Origin: Klebsormidium nitens
Taxonomy: Eukaryota; Streptophyta; Klebsormidiophyceae; Klebsormidiales; Klebsormidiaceae
DNA: 21,402 nucleotides
Direction: 5' to 3'
Assembly (NCBI GenBank): GCA_000708835.1
Contig: DF237898.1
Coordinates: forward strand, 801 to 22,202
Position numbers and translations under genes: made by a program. The notes under the pieces are model-generated. The model saw nothing but the letters and a program-made list of their open reading frames with translations, did no database searches and was not told the DNA's origin. Below, piece after piece: positions 1 to 8,941 of the stretch (the stretch's first letter is position 1; every line of letters begins with the position of its first letter).

Positions 1-960
1 ATGCTGCAATGAGAAAAGGGCACGATCAGTCCAGAGCTGCAGGAGCTGCAGCCATGCCAAGTCCTGCGTGATCCAAGGTCAACCTTGCCTCCTCTTGCAC
101 ACAAGCGGGGTGTGTGCGTCTTCTCTTACCTGCTCGGTCCCTGTCGATATGGAAACAACCCTTTGTTGGGCCGTGCAGCTCGCAGTAGTACCGGATGTTG
201 CCTCCATTTTTGCTTCCCCTGAGCCCCCATTCTGCTGTCAGGTCGCACTCATGGCAAACGATCGCATGTGGGTCTGGAAAAGAGATAAAGGCAAATCTGG
301 GAATCAAGGCCGCTCACACGTGCCATGCCATCAACTTCAGAAACTCTACAAAGAGTGACCTATTGATACCAAGTAAAGAAGCGGCCAGCACTTGGTTGAC
401 TTTCCTGCCATGCCATCGACTTCTGGCACTGAACCAGGAAATGGCCCATTGATATCTCAAGAAACAAACGGCCATTTCTTGGTACACTTCAACTTCTTGC
501 GCCCTTCTCATGTTTCAAGGCACGCCCAGCCACGACTACAACTTCTGGCTTTGTACCAGGAAATGATCCTTCAGAGTCTCTGACTTTGAAAAATAACGGG
601 TCAGAATCTGGTACACTTATGCGCACGGCCAGCCATTCTGCTGGTCGATGTTGATGAAAGATCATCAACCCAATGTTCTAAATAAAAAGAAGCAAACTCA
701 CCACGTTCCGCAGCGCAATTCACAGCTTCTCTGAGCGCTCGCGCGTCCTGCCACTTGGCTTTCTGATCCGCAGCGCGGCAGCGTTTGCATGCTGGAACCT
801 CTCGAGCCGGCTTCCCCGCATGCTTTAATCCCTTCGACCTTTGACACCGCCGGCGGCGAGGGGCAGGGATGTCATCGCTTCGTGCATTGACAGCAGCGAT
901 CAAAATCTCTTGCCTTTCTGCACTTATTGAGATGCGCTCCCTATACTCTGCAGCGCGCAC
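1..960 (-). CDS. Cys-rich (CxxC / CxxH) protein, 3' part of a gene running off the left edge
   Basis: No family is firmly recognised. Two internal exons on the minus strand fit together in phase. The upstream exon (about 960 to 702) contains ACKRCRAADQKAKW with a CxxC pair and ends at a strong donor, G|GTGAGT, in phase 1. The next exon (273 to 84) follows the pyrimidine-rich acceptor CTCTTTTCCAG, starts in phase 1, and encodes CHEC, about 20 residues, then YYCELH and GCFH, which is a plausible zinc-binding layout. It ends in phase 2 (AAG|GTTGAC). An acceptor ATTGCAG at 4-10 starts another exon at 3, so the 3' end lies outside the window. The first exon was not found: the frame stays open to about 1015 without an ATG. 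The C-x2-C...C-x2-H order loosely recalls small zinc-binding repeats such as EsV-1-7, but the spacing differs. Exon calls are fairly secure, function is not. Confidence 0.6.
321..620. repeat. Degenerate tandem repeats inside an intron of the minus-strand gene
   Basis: The intron between the two exons of the left-hand gene holds about three diverged copies of a roughly 85-125 bp unit. Shared pieces are TGCCATGCCATC (321 and 406; weaker near 521), AACTTCTGG or GACTTCTGG, ACCAGGAAATG (near 434 and 554) and TTGGTACACTT or CTGGTACACTT (near 478 and 608). The copies are too diverged to be recent. Unit borders are approximate. Confidence 0.5.
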
Positions 961-985
961 AAAGCGCGCAGCCTTGCAAACCCTG

Positions 986-1511
986 TGATCAGACTTGGAC
1001 CTGCCACAAGGCCGGCTTCCTTGCCATTTTCAATTGAGCAGAACCTCCGCTGGTCACAGCAACAATCACACAAAAAGCGAGGGCTAATTTGCCCACACTG
1101 ATGAAGCGCTTGATGGCTTGAAAAACCCTTGCGACGCGCTTAAGTAACAATCACAAGCGAGGGCATGGCAGACACGCTGGCCCTTGATGTCGAGAGTACA
1201 CCAAGTATGGAACTTGAAAGGCCGTCAGTCTGCCCTAAGTAAATACACTTGGCGCTTGCGGCTTGTTTGCAGTTCCGGTTTGCTGGTGAAGTCGAGCGCT
1301 AGCTATGTGATTGGTGGAGGTTGCATTGCTTAGTTTTTAGGTAGAATAGCAGGCAGGTGTTGAAGGTTTGAGGTTGAGTGTATCGTCTATTGCCTGTTCA
1401 TCTCGTCTTCCTTCTAAGCGTGAATGGAATCTACAGCTGCAAGGTTTGCTCTTGCCTCGTAATTCCAGAGCTTCGTTCTCACAAAACAATGGCTTACCTG
1501 TTGAGAGGAAC
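986..1511 (+). promoter_or_regulatory. Intergenic region and 5' leader with two upstream ORFs
   Basis: No exon is evident from about 986 to 1420, so this probably holds the divergent promoters of the minus gene and of the gene beginning at 1512. Two short upstream ORFs precede the latter. One runs 1424-1462 (13 codons including stop). The other runs 1489-1539 and overlaps the main ATG in another frame. Both the second uORF ATG and the main ATG have A at -3 and G at +4, so leaky scanning would be needed to reach the main start. No clear TATA box was seen near 1340-1400. Confidence 0.35.
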
Positions 1512-3185
1512 ATGGCTGGCCAGGCCCTGGGACCGCTGAATCCCTACCAGGTGATTGGACCTGAGCAAGTCAGGATTCAATCCCCAACCCCGTTGCAGCA
1601 GAGACACAAACCAACCAACGCAGAGGTCGCCGAGCAAGTGATGCATAGTCACCGGGTCAAGAAATTGAAGGGTGAGTGTCCCTCATAAGCAATAGAGCAG
1701 GTGGTACTTCAGCTTTTCATATGGTTCCCCTTTTGACTAACACACTGTCAACTTATAGTGTCGTCCTGGATTGCTTGATCTGCCTTTTCAAGTTCCTGAC
1801 AGCGTTTCTACAGTTGGCGAAGGTGCCGGTGCTGCTGTCTGTGTTGTCTCCCTTGTCAACTTGCGCATTGGCCTGTTGGAAAAGCAGGCACGTTTCAAGA
1901 TTGGATTGCAAAATCCACAACTAGATTGTCTTGCGATGACTTCATCTATAAGTTGTAGCTGGTGTTTGAAATCAGGTTCTGTACTTTGGTGCATTTTCAG
2001 ATGTTGTTGCTACTGCGTCTGCAGCTTTTGGCACCGTCCTTTTCTGTAACTCTGCACAACTTTTTTTGAATATTTTCCGGAAACATCACAGTAAGTTCGA
2101 TCATAGTTTCTGCCTCACAGCTGGCTCTGCTGCTTTTTGGTGCTGCTGCCTGTTCAGGTTACCGCCGCGAAAGCTAGATGTTTTCTCGAACGCTTCGATC
2201 ATCTGATCTACGCTCTCCATCTCTTCAAATGTATGTGTTTCTATTCCTGCTTCTCAAAAATTTCTTCGTTGCAAACACACATGGTCATTTGTGAGAGGGG
2301 AGCTTCTTACGGATGGTCATCTGATGACAGCTCAACTATCTCATCTGAATCAACAGACTGCTGGACGGTGAAGTTACTTCATTTCATTTATAATCTTTTC
2401 CATGGTCTACCTTGTGATTGATTGAATGCATCTTCCTTGCAGATAGTCAAGGGGCAGGGGTGGTTACGATTACTGACGCAGACGTTGCGGAGGCTGGGAA
2501 GAGCAAATTCAGAGTCCTGGAGGCTGGTATGTGATTGCAGCCCTCCGCCAGCATCGCATCTTGCTCGGGACAACAAGTGCTTGATGCCAGTTTCGACCTC
2601 CCACTTTTAATGCTGGTTTCGTTCTCAAGATCAACTTCAGTCTGGTTATCAGAGGTGGTCTTTCCAAGTACTTGAGTGCTGCAGCAAATGGTGTTTAGAA
2701 CAAAGAGGGAATCTTTCAGGGGATGACGTGCCGTTCTGCTCAGGTATGATTATCAGAGGAAGGGCATTTGCACGGGAACGTTTCTGCGACTTGATCGTAC
2801 TCTGTATGCTGCAGCTGCAGGGCCATCACTGGCCGACCTGAATCGCTCCATGGACGAGATGAAAGCGAATCTGAAGGCAGGGCTGGAGGAGATACGGATG
2901 CAGAGCACCAACACGCGAATCTGCATGTACAACAGCCAAGCAAGAAGGCCTGAGCACCAATTGCGCCCGCTCGTCGTTCAGAAAGCTGGAGGGCCGCAGA
3001 ATCTCGGTGACGTGCCGACCATGATGCCGGGGGGAATCTTCCCGCATGTTCTTGATGACCTTTCCAATATTACCGCCCCACAGCTTGTCCAGTTGCGCAC
3101 GTTTTTTCATGAGGACTTTGGCATCCAGCCCGGCGAGACGCACGCGGAAAAGGTGTTCAAGTTCCGGTTGTTTATAGGCTGTTAG
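1512..3185 (+). CDS. Multi-exon protein of unknown function, about 7 exons
   Basis: No firm family. Exon 1 is 1512-1671 (starts MAGQALGPLNPYQV, donor G|GTGAGT, phase 1). The 3' half joins cleanly: 2158-2230 (phase 0 to 1), 2298-2367 (1 to 2), 2447-2526 (2 to 1) and last exon 2815-3185, ending in TAG. Less certain exons lie at 1814 to about 1935 and 2001-2090. The latter has an excellent donor, A|GTAAGT, but its phase does not fit the acceptor at 2157, so the middle of the model is unresolved. The last exon has two possible acceptors six bases apart (2814 and 2820), both in frame. Its product opens with a helical, charged stretch (MDEMKANLKAGLEEIRMQ), then HQLRPLVVQKAGG, a Pro/Gly linker and DDLSNITAPQLVQLRTFF. 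This order weakly recalls small fungal Mug135-like C-terminal proteins, from memory only. Confidence 0.6.
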
Positions 3186-3880
3186 GTATTGAAGAAAGCA
3201 CCATTAATTAGTACACGGTCATATTCGTTGTTTGGAAGCAGGATACAAAACAAGTAATTGTGATGGGTGCAGACCAAGGGTTTCATAGGCCTTGCACTTC
3301 CCTCTATGGTTGAAGGCGTGTTCAAATAGTTGCAACAAGAAAAGGGCTCAAGTACGTCAAGTGCAAGCTTGATTCCTTTATATTGTTGCTATGATGCACA
3401 ACCCTGACATACACTAAAACATGCAACTGCTAACATACATACACAACATGCAAGCGGCTGGACAATTCAAATGATTGAAACAAGCCATGTCAACATGTCG
3501 AGTATGTAGTAAGACCATGCCATATACTCGGCATACACATTCTCACTCCTCCCATTATGTGCGACTGTTCAGAAGAAAAATGTAACAGGAAGTAGTATAA
3601 CTCCCACATTGGGGCCAACTGTGTAAGCGTAAACATATATAACAAGACCATCACAGAGATTTTTGCGCAGATTTTCGCTTTTATCCTGTTATTTACGTAC
3701 TCAGGAACAAAGGGTACCTGTAATCGCGAGTGCTCGGGTGGATCAAGGCAATACCGTACAATGTGCGTACGCACCAGCTTTAAATTTCGACCCCGGTTCG
3801 GTGCCTAGTGCCCCTGCAACTATATTTAGGTCCGAGGGAGGCTGACATGGCAGCCTCTCAGTGGCCCAATTGTAATATGA

Positions 3881-4050
3881 CGGTCGATTCTACATTAAAT
3901 GAGGTCTATATAAAATAAGCTCCAACTAACACTAAAACTCTAATCCAAACATCTACTCACCCGCATCCACCTTAACCCCCAAACTAACCCCACCCGTCAC
4001 AGGCTGGGGAGCTTGTTTCATATGGAGCTTATTCTATACAGATTCGACCG
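3881..4050. mobile_element. 170-bp foldback (MITE-like) element with G-poor core
   Basis: The ends are inverted repeats: CGGTCGA at 3881-3887 pairs with TCGACCG at 4044-4050. A 20-bp arm at 3905-3924 pairs with 4023-4042 at 18 of 20 positions, and both mismatches would still form G-U pairs in RNA. The core from about 3924 to 4003 is almost free of G on the plus strand and rich in A and C. There is no ORF and no obvious target-site duplication. It could be a small non-autonomous DNA transposon or a structured spacer. Confidence 0.45.
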
Positions 4051-4398
4051 CGATAACTTCAATGCCGAAATTGCCTGGGCCGGGGGTTACCCGTGGCGGC
4101 CATCGCGCGGCTGCTTTTTGTGGTGAAGTTCATTTGGTTTGCTGCGCCTTGTCGCTAACGTTACCGTCTCTCAGCTTTCTCAGCTTGCGAGCTTGTTTCT
4201 GTGGCTTTTGAAATTTGTATGCTGGAGACCAGGCTTGTGACCCGGGAACGCTTTACTGCGGTAACGGTGTACATACGGACCCCTACCGGCTCATTGCTTA
4301 TGCCGAAAGGGCCGATATCTGGGTGCCCGGTACATTGACCTGGCTGGGTTGGGTGGGAATGCAAGGTCGCGCCAACTGCACCGTTGGGCTTACTCGCG

Positions 4399-4433
4399 GG
4401 CGGCCGCCAGGCCGCGCCCCGCTGGCGGCCGCC
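4399..4433. repeat. 12-bp perfect inverted repeat, GC-only stem
   Basis: GGCGGCCGCCAG at 4399-4410 is exactly inverted as CTGGCGGCCGCC at 4422-4433 around an 11-nt GC-rich loop. It lies in non-coding DNA and would form a very stable hairpin. It does not look like a bacterial terminator and has no T tract. Confidence 0.7.
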
Positions 4434-4985
4434 GCTAGTCAACTTAGCAAGGTTTCAAGGTTTCGCAAGAATCAATCTGGGTTAACTTCAGTGCGGTTAA
4501 AATTGCAGGGTTACAATCAATTACAGAAAAACTGTAGGCAGCGCCAGGATCTCGATATGCGCACGTTCCAAACGAAACGTTAAACTTCGCGGTTAACGTG
4601 ACGTCTCCAAATCCAAGTGCTAGGGTTTCCATGCACTGTAGTGCTCATGCAGAGAATCTGCTTTTCCTGATGGAAAGAAACAGATGGTGTCTTTCGGTAT
4701 AGCCCAGATGGTTTCTTGCGGTCTTGAGCTCCATTGTAGCATTTCGGCATCCTAGTACTCGATTGAAAACGGCCTGAAGACAGGTGGTGGTTTGCTGGAG
4801 CTGCATTGTTGCTCATGTGTACTTGGTCAGGGCTTGTTGAGCGAGGGGGGCCACAAGTCATATTATGAGAATCTTCGGTGCAGAAGGGTATATGCAAGGA
4901 GATATGGAACAACTCTCTGTAAGGGGGATATGAGAAACTTAAAATCCCATCCGCGTTGCATGCATCCCTTGGCAAAGCTGCATCC

Positions 4986-5373
4986 ATGCTGCAATCAAAG
5001 TTTGCACTAGTCCCAGGCTTGGAGTGCAGGCCCTACAGAAGTCAGAGGACCCAAAGAGAAGATCTCATCTGCGGTGATTGTCTAGTTGCATGAAGCTCTT
5101 TCCAAATTAGGTGAGAAGCTTCTAAGGATGCCTGCTGACCCGCCTACAATACAACCAGCTTCAATCACCAGAAACAAATCAAAGCCGTGCGTCGCAGCTA
5201 TTAGATGGATTTGAAGATGGCGGAATCCAGGAGGTGGTGTTGGAGCAGGTTGAGTGCGGTTGGGACATGCCCGCGGACGCAACGCGGCTGCTTCGGCGCA
5301 GAACTCAAAATCTGGCAGCCCACTGGGCCCCAGCGGAGCATCAAGCCAGCTTCTCGACCAGCACAGGATCCAG
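4986..5373 (+). CDS. Two-exon 5' gene fragment, hypothetical acidic protein
   Basis: Unknown function. Exon 1 (4986-5073) starts at an ATG and ends G|GTGATT in phase 1. Exon 2 (5127-5373) starts in phase 1 after CTTCTAAG and runs 81 codons without a stop to AG|GTGAGG in phase 2. Its product has clear protein character, for example DGGIQEVVLEQVECGWDM followed by ADATRLLRRRTQNLAAHW, with predicted helices and no low complexity. The junction is phase-consistent with a 53-bp intron. The continuation is not resolved: the next good exon (5563-5751) needs a phase-0 partner, so either an exon is missing or this is a separate gene. An overlapping frame from the ATG at 5205 is also open for 94 codons and is the main alternative. 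Confidence 0.45.
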
Positions 5374-5562
5374 GTGAGGAAAGCAGGGCAAAGAAAGCAA
5401 AGTATAGGAGGGGGACAAGGTTTATAGAGTTGGTGGGAAGATACAGAGTTAAGGAAAAGGGAAGAAAATTACACTCAGTCAGATGGTAAGACTTCATATG
5501 AAGAGGTTTCGGCAAGTCCTGCTTGATCGCAACTAATTCTTGTTGACGTTGTAAACCGCGGC

Positions 5563-6557
5563 ATGTGGGAGGCTGACCGTATACAGCGTTCATTCCTGCT
5601 CATCCTCCCTCCAGAGATTGCAAAGCACAGGATGGACTGGTTGCAGTCCTTGTCCCTTGAATGCTCCTCAGCATCAGCCACATCAAACACTCTTGACAGA
5701 TGGCTGGCCAGCGGCAGTCTGGCCCGCCTGATTAATTGGATGACAAAATGGGTATGGGTGCGTGTATTGCCATAGAAAGCTTTCAATGCAGGCTCGGTTG
5801 TGGTTCGCGGCTGCGATGCGCAATTCATCCCATCCCCATTCAGCATTCTTTCAACCTGTTCTTCGGACTCATGTCCTGTCCTCTTGTTCTTCCCAGGCGC
5901 CAAACGCAGCATAGCACAGCGGGTCAGGCTCGTGGGAAAAGACATATCAGTGGGCGCGAGCAGGTTAGTGAGGCTGACACCGACTCTTACATATGCTTCA
6001 TTCAAGCGACTTATCGTCGGGTTCAAGGCTTGGCACCTTCCAAGGTCAAACTGCAGTGAGTTTGATTTCCCAGATTGCCCAGCTTTCGTGCGCCTCAGAA
6101 GGAGACATGATGAATTGCTCCCCGGGCTCAAAGATTCCCTTGATGTGGCCACAAGACGCCGTCTGGTAGGAACATTTTCAAGAACTGGTTGATTTCTGCT
6201 GCGGCGATAGGCGAGTCCCAGAAATGTTCCACACGGAGAACCCTCCTTAATCCAGCTTTTCCTTAAGTCAGTTCGCTCATGCTATCGAGCCTTGGGCGGC
6301 TTGGCCGCTGTGCTCATGCCAATGGGATGACATTGACCAGGTTCACGTGGCCGCTCAAAACAGCGCACCCTTTACTTTGGACAATCATACGCTTTTCAAC
6401 TTTTTTCACGTCCCACAGGTCGACTCCAAACGACTGGGATCCGACGAGCCTGCACATATTTGTGGAGAGCCGCGCGTGGCGAGTGCAGCCGGGATAATAG
6501 CGGCCGCTACACGAGAGTACGACCACGATGTGCACATCGCGCAAATACTTAGGTGAG
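5563..6557 (+). CDS. Multi-exon hypothetical protein, 3' end uncertain
   Basis: Unknown function. Proposed exons are 5563-5751 (ATG start; contains LPPEIAKHRMDWLQSLSLE and LDRWLASGSLARLINWM), 5897-5963 (phase 1 to 2, KRSIAQRVRLVGKDISVG), 6007-6165 (phase 2 to 2, RLGTFQGQTAVSLISQIAQL) and an exon from 6420 after the excellent acceptor TTTTTTCACGTCCCACAG. The first junction does not balance (the 5751 donor is phase 0, the 5896 acceptor needs phase 1). A weaker donor at 5761 would fix it. The last exon can be read two ways. In phase with 6165 it ends at TAA 6495-6497. In another frame it stays open for 46 codons (AGIIAAATREYDHDVHIAQI) to AG|GTGAGG at 6557. The intron 5964-6006 is only 43 bp. Exons are likely real; the exact chain is not proven. 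Confidence 0.45.
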
Positions 6558-6678
6558 GAGTACTTCTGCACAAGTCGTGACGTCTTCAATATCTGGGCGT
6601 GTCATCGAGTCTTCCTTCCAATGCTTCCAAGAGTACTCAGAGATACAAGAGTGTCGCTGCTGCGCGCCTCACGCCCAG

Positions 6679-7049
6679 AATGAGGATCATCTCGCTTCTG
6701 TGTGTATTGGGACTTGGGTCTTTGGGGCTTTTATTACGTATTTCTTTAAGGTGCGGGAGGGCACAGAAACAGCTGTACATTTATGCACCTCGAGCTGAAA
6801 TTTAGAGCAAGGATTTGGTTGGATCTTAGGGGTTTTCCTGGTTTCGTTCGGTGTTTTTGGGCTCATTCTTCTATGCCGGATATTATCTATGCCGGATATT
6901 AGGAGCAGCTGGACAAGGACAACAACTTTGCGCAGCTCGAGCGGATATTCGGCGTGAGGGTCATGCTGGCTGTCGGATGTCGCCAATTGAATCTACCAGC
7001 GCTCTTTCTAATCTCTTTGTCCATGCAGTGTCGTAGAAATGACCTGTAG
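6679..7049 (+). CDS. 3' end of a small protein with one probable membrane helix
   Basis: Three exons join in phase 0. The first ends at 6750 (TTTAAG|GTGCGG) and encodes GTWVFGAFITYFFK, a hydrophobic segment followed by Lys. The second is 6903-6953 and encodes EQLDKDNNFAQLERIFG, a charged helix. The third, 7029-7049, encodes CRRNDL and ends in TAG. The last intron (6954-7028) has a textbook acceptor, CTCTTTGTCCATGCAG. Together they suggest the C-terminal end of a one-pass membrane protein with a short cytosolic or matrix tail. The 5' boundary of the first exon is uncertain; an acceptor at 6678 (CACGCCCAG) gives phase 0, and the true ATG is probably upstream. Family unknown. Confidence 0.45.
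6870..6901 (+). repeat. 16-bp perfect tandem duplication at a 3' splice site
   Basis: TCTATGCCGGATATTA occurs twice head to tail (6870-6885 and 6886-6901). The second copy is followed by G and so forms the acceptor ATTAG of the exon at 6903. The first copy is followed by T and is not an acceptor. This looks like a recent slippage duplication of the intron end. Confidence 0.85.
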
Positions 7050-7235
7050 GCGTCTCGCTCGCTCTCGTCATTCGTCCTTCCAACCTTACAGCTTCAAGCG
7101 CCTTCCGACAACAGACCACGACCGTGTCCGGCCCTTCCGGCTGCTACTATGGAATTTAACACTCGCCTGTCACCCATGTCTATCCTCTCTGATCTTTCCT
7201 CCTAAAATTGTCAGGCTTTGCTGCAGATGACATGA

Positions 7236-8213
7236 AGGAGCACCACCCCCGGCGTTTATGGCGCGTTCCGGCTGCGGCTGACTGAGTTGCGGCTGGAGAG
7301 GGAGTGCCACGTGGCACTCCAAGAGGAGCGTCAGGGCGTCCCCAAGCTGGCGGGCTCGCACACGAAGAGTGACGTCACAGTCCGGGGCCACCTGTCGGCC
7401 GTTGAGACTACCTCCCTAAACAGAAGTCGCGGGCTCCACAGGCGCTGAGGAATCCTTCGAGAAGATGAAAGGGTTGCGGAGTCAAATCCCGACACATGGC
7501 GGGGCCTGTGCTCGGGAAAGAGCTTCGGCCGCTGGATTCGAGGATTGGTCGGAGGCTCAAAGCCACCGCAGCGCAAGAGCGCGACCGAGAGGGGCGGCGA
7601 GACATGGGGGGGGCGCGGGCGAAGGCCGCGAGAAGGGCGCCGGAGAGCAGCGAGATGCGCGCGCGTGCGCCCGGACTGCAAACCGGGGCGCGAGCGAGAC
7701 ATGGGCGAACGTGGACGCACGACCGGAAGCAGAGACGGGCGCGGGAACGCCTCAAGCGGACGACATCAGTCGGAAGATGGCGTGCACGGCTTGCACGTGG
7801 GAAACGCGCTGGCGAAACTACACGAGGTGGGCTCCGCTTCCTGGTCGCCGCTTGTTAGCCCCCAGTTTCAGCAACTTTCTCTACCTTCTGCACCCGGTCC
7901 TGATTGTTCTCGAACGTTCTATCTTCGCGGGAGGTTCCCGTCGTCATTTAAAACGCTTCAATATTACAAAACCGCAATTCTCGAACACGACAACACGAGC
8001 CTGTGTAGGACGACGCGGTCAACACCACTATCCCACCGCGCCTCCTACGAACAAAAGGCTTTGCAACTCTTGTACGCTGTGCGTTTGTCGCGTTCACACC
8101 CGTTCACCAGAAAGAAACGAAGTCCGGTTGAGCTAGAGGAGTGGTGGGTCAAGCTGGGCTTGCAGACTGTGACGCCAGCAGGGGTACGAACACTCGGGCA
8201 AGCTGTGAAGTAG
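7236..8213 (+). CDS. Gly/Ala/Arg-rich hypothetical protein, three exons
   Basis: Unknown function. Exon A is open from 7236 to 7368 (contains LTELRLERECHVALQEERQG, a charged helix) and ends A|GTGACG in phase 1; its 5' border is not found because an in-frame TGA sits just upstream at 7233-7235. Exon B, 7424-7826, follows CTCCCTAAACAG in phase 1 and is 403 nt. It begins GSTGAEESFEKMKGL, passes through a Gly/Ala/Arg-rich low-complexity section, then ETWANVDARPEAETGAG, and ends AG|GTGGGC in phase 2. Exon C, 8111-8213, starts in phase 2 and encodes SPVELEEWWVKLGLQTVTPA before a TAG. All three junctions balance. Exon B is GC-rich and open in every frame on the plus strand and in long frames on the minus strand, so its reading frame rests mainly on phase and composition. 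Its stop lies inside the first unit of the tandem array that follows. Confidence 0.5.
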
Positions 8214-8700
8214 GACATGGAGTCCGCCCCCGGATTGCTGGCAATGGCGACCCGGTTCATGCCACTGCTCAAATTCTCCCTAAAAGTGTGCAGATTCTGA
8301 CGTCAGCAAAGTCCGACTGTTCCGTTCCGTTGTGACGTTAGCCGACAGTGTTCCGTTCCGGTAGTGAGGGACGACTTGGAGTCTGCGCAGGGGCTGCTGG
8401 CGATGGCAAAGAGGGTGAAGTTTAATCTAGGAAAGATGTGACGTCAAGTAAGCTTCGCATTTTCAGACTGGACGTCAGCAGAACTTTGATTATCTTTCAG
8501 GTTGTGAAGGACGACTTGGAAGCCCGCGCCGGGGCTGCTGGCGTTGGCAAAGAGGGTGAAGTTTTACGTTAAGGTGACGTCAGAAAAGCTTCGCATTTCC
8601 AAATTGAGACGTCAGCAGACTTTCGTTATCCTTTTAGGTTGTGAAAGATGACACGGAGTCCGCGCCAGGCTGCCGGGTTCATGCTGCGGAAGCAGTCGCC
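8202..8700 (+). repeat. Tandem array of four exon-plus-intron units, 137-159 bp spacing
   Basis: Units begin at 8202, 8361, 8501 and 8638. Each opens with a coding-like core, GTNGTGAAGGACGACTTGGA or a near match; units 2 and 3 then share GGGGCTGCTGGCG and end at AAAGAGG|GTGAAG, a usable donor. The intron parts of units 2 and 3 are also alike (TGACGTCA, AAGCTTCGCATTT, GACGTCAGCAGA) and end CTTTCAG and CCTTTTAG. Translated in the same frame, units give VVRDDLESAQGLLAMAKR, AVK-stop-DMESAPGLLAM and VVKDDTESAPG. Unit 1 has TAG where the others have GAC. Unit 3 has one extra base (55 against 54 nt) that shifts its frame. Unit 2 lacks a good acceptor. Confidence 0.75.
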
Positions 8701-8941
8701 ACAGACAAAAACAGTCTGAAGCGCATCCAGCAGATTGGGCTACTCTGCGGAGAACCGCGACGAACTAGAGCGGGGCTGGCTCAGGCCAGCTGACGTGTCC
8801 ATCCGCGAGGGGAAGCACGACGCGGCGCAGGTGGGAATACGCTCTTGGTGCAGACTCGGAAAATCATCCCTCAGGGGCAAGAAGCTCCGTAAGAAGGGTA
8901 GAGACGCTTTCTTTTGGCGCACAGGGAGGTGGCACGTTTAG
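8638..8941 (+). pseudogene. Coding-like segment downstream of the array, possibly a decayed or separate 3' end
   Basis: Unit 4 continues in frame as ESAPGCRVHAAEAVATDKNS and then KRIQQIGLLCGEPRR. From about 8735 a different frame carries better protein character (YSAENRDELERGWLRPADVS, then REGKHDAAQ) up to CAG|GTGGGA, or onward to TAG at 8939-8941. The two frames are offset by one base and no intron of normal size fits between them, so this may be a broken gene or need an exon I missed. The TAG lies within the 32-bp duplication. Confidence 0.35.

Larger units (their letters stand above)
3186..4985. other. Non-genic stretch between two plus-strand genes
   Basis: No convincing exon chain was found. 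The first part (3186-3780) is AT-rich and likely 3' UTR and spacer. It is followed by a foldback element and a GC palindrome, listed separately. A plus frame from 4215 to 4420 is open and reads somewhat like protein (YCGNGVHTDPYRLIAYAERA) but has no partner exons or splice signals that I can defend. A minus-strand ATG ORF of 135 codons (4987-4580) also lies here without other support. Confidence 0.4.

Noticed and set aside
26-452. Plus-strand frames at the left edge
   Set aside because: They are antisense to the minus-strand Cys-rich exon and its intron, and have no splice or start signals.
4215-4420. Protein-like plus frame with several Cys and aromatic residues
   Set aside because: No acceptor or donor fits, the frame runs into the GC palindrome, and the opposite strand is equally open.
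4580-4987. Minus-strand ATG ORF of 135 codons
   Set aside because: No splice signals, no recognisable domain, and overlaps the start of a plus-strand gene. It could be a real single-exon gene, but I cannot support it.
5475-6152. Minus-strand frame of 225 codons
   Set aside because: It is antisense to plus-strand exons that have splice sites and better composition, and it starts at an alternative codon. Long antisense frames are common where the sense strand lacks certain codons.
7331-7755. Two long minus-strand frames opposite the Gly/Ala/Arg-rich exon
   Set aside because: The region is GC-rich and stop-poor on both strands, and the frames are Arg/Pro/Ser-rich. Intron phases support only the plus reading.
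8202-8700. CRISPR-like array
   Set aside because: Units are about 140 bp, diverged throughout, without identical short repeats and unique spacers, and the window is eukaryotic.
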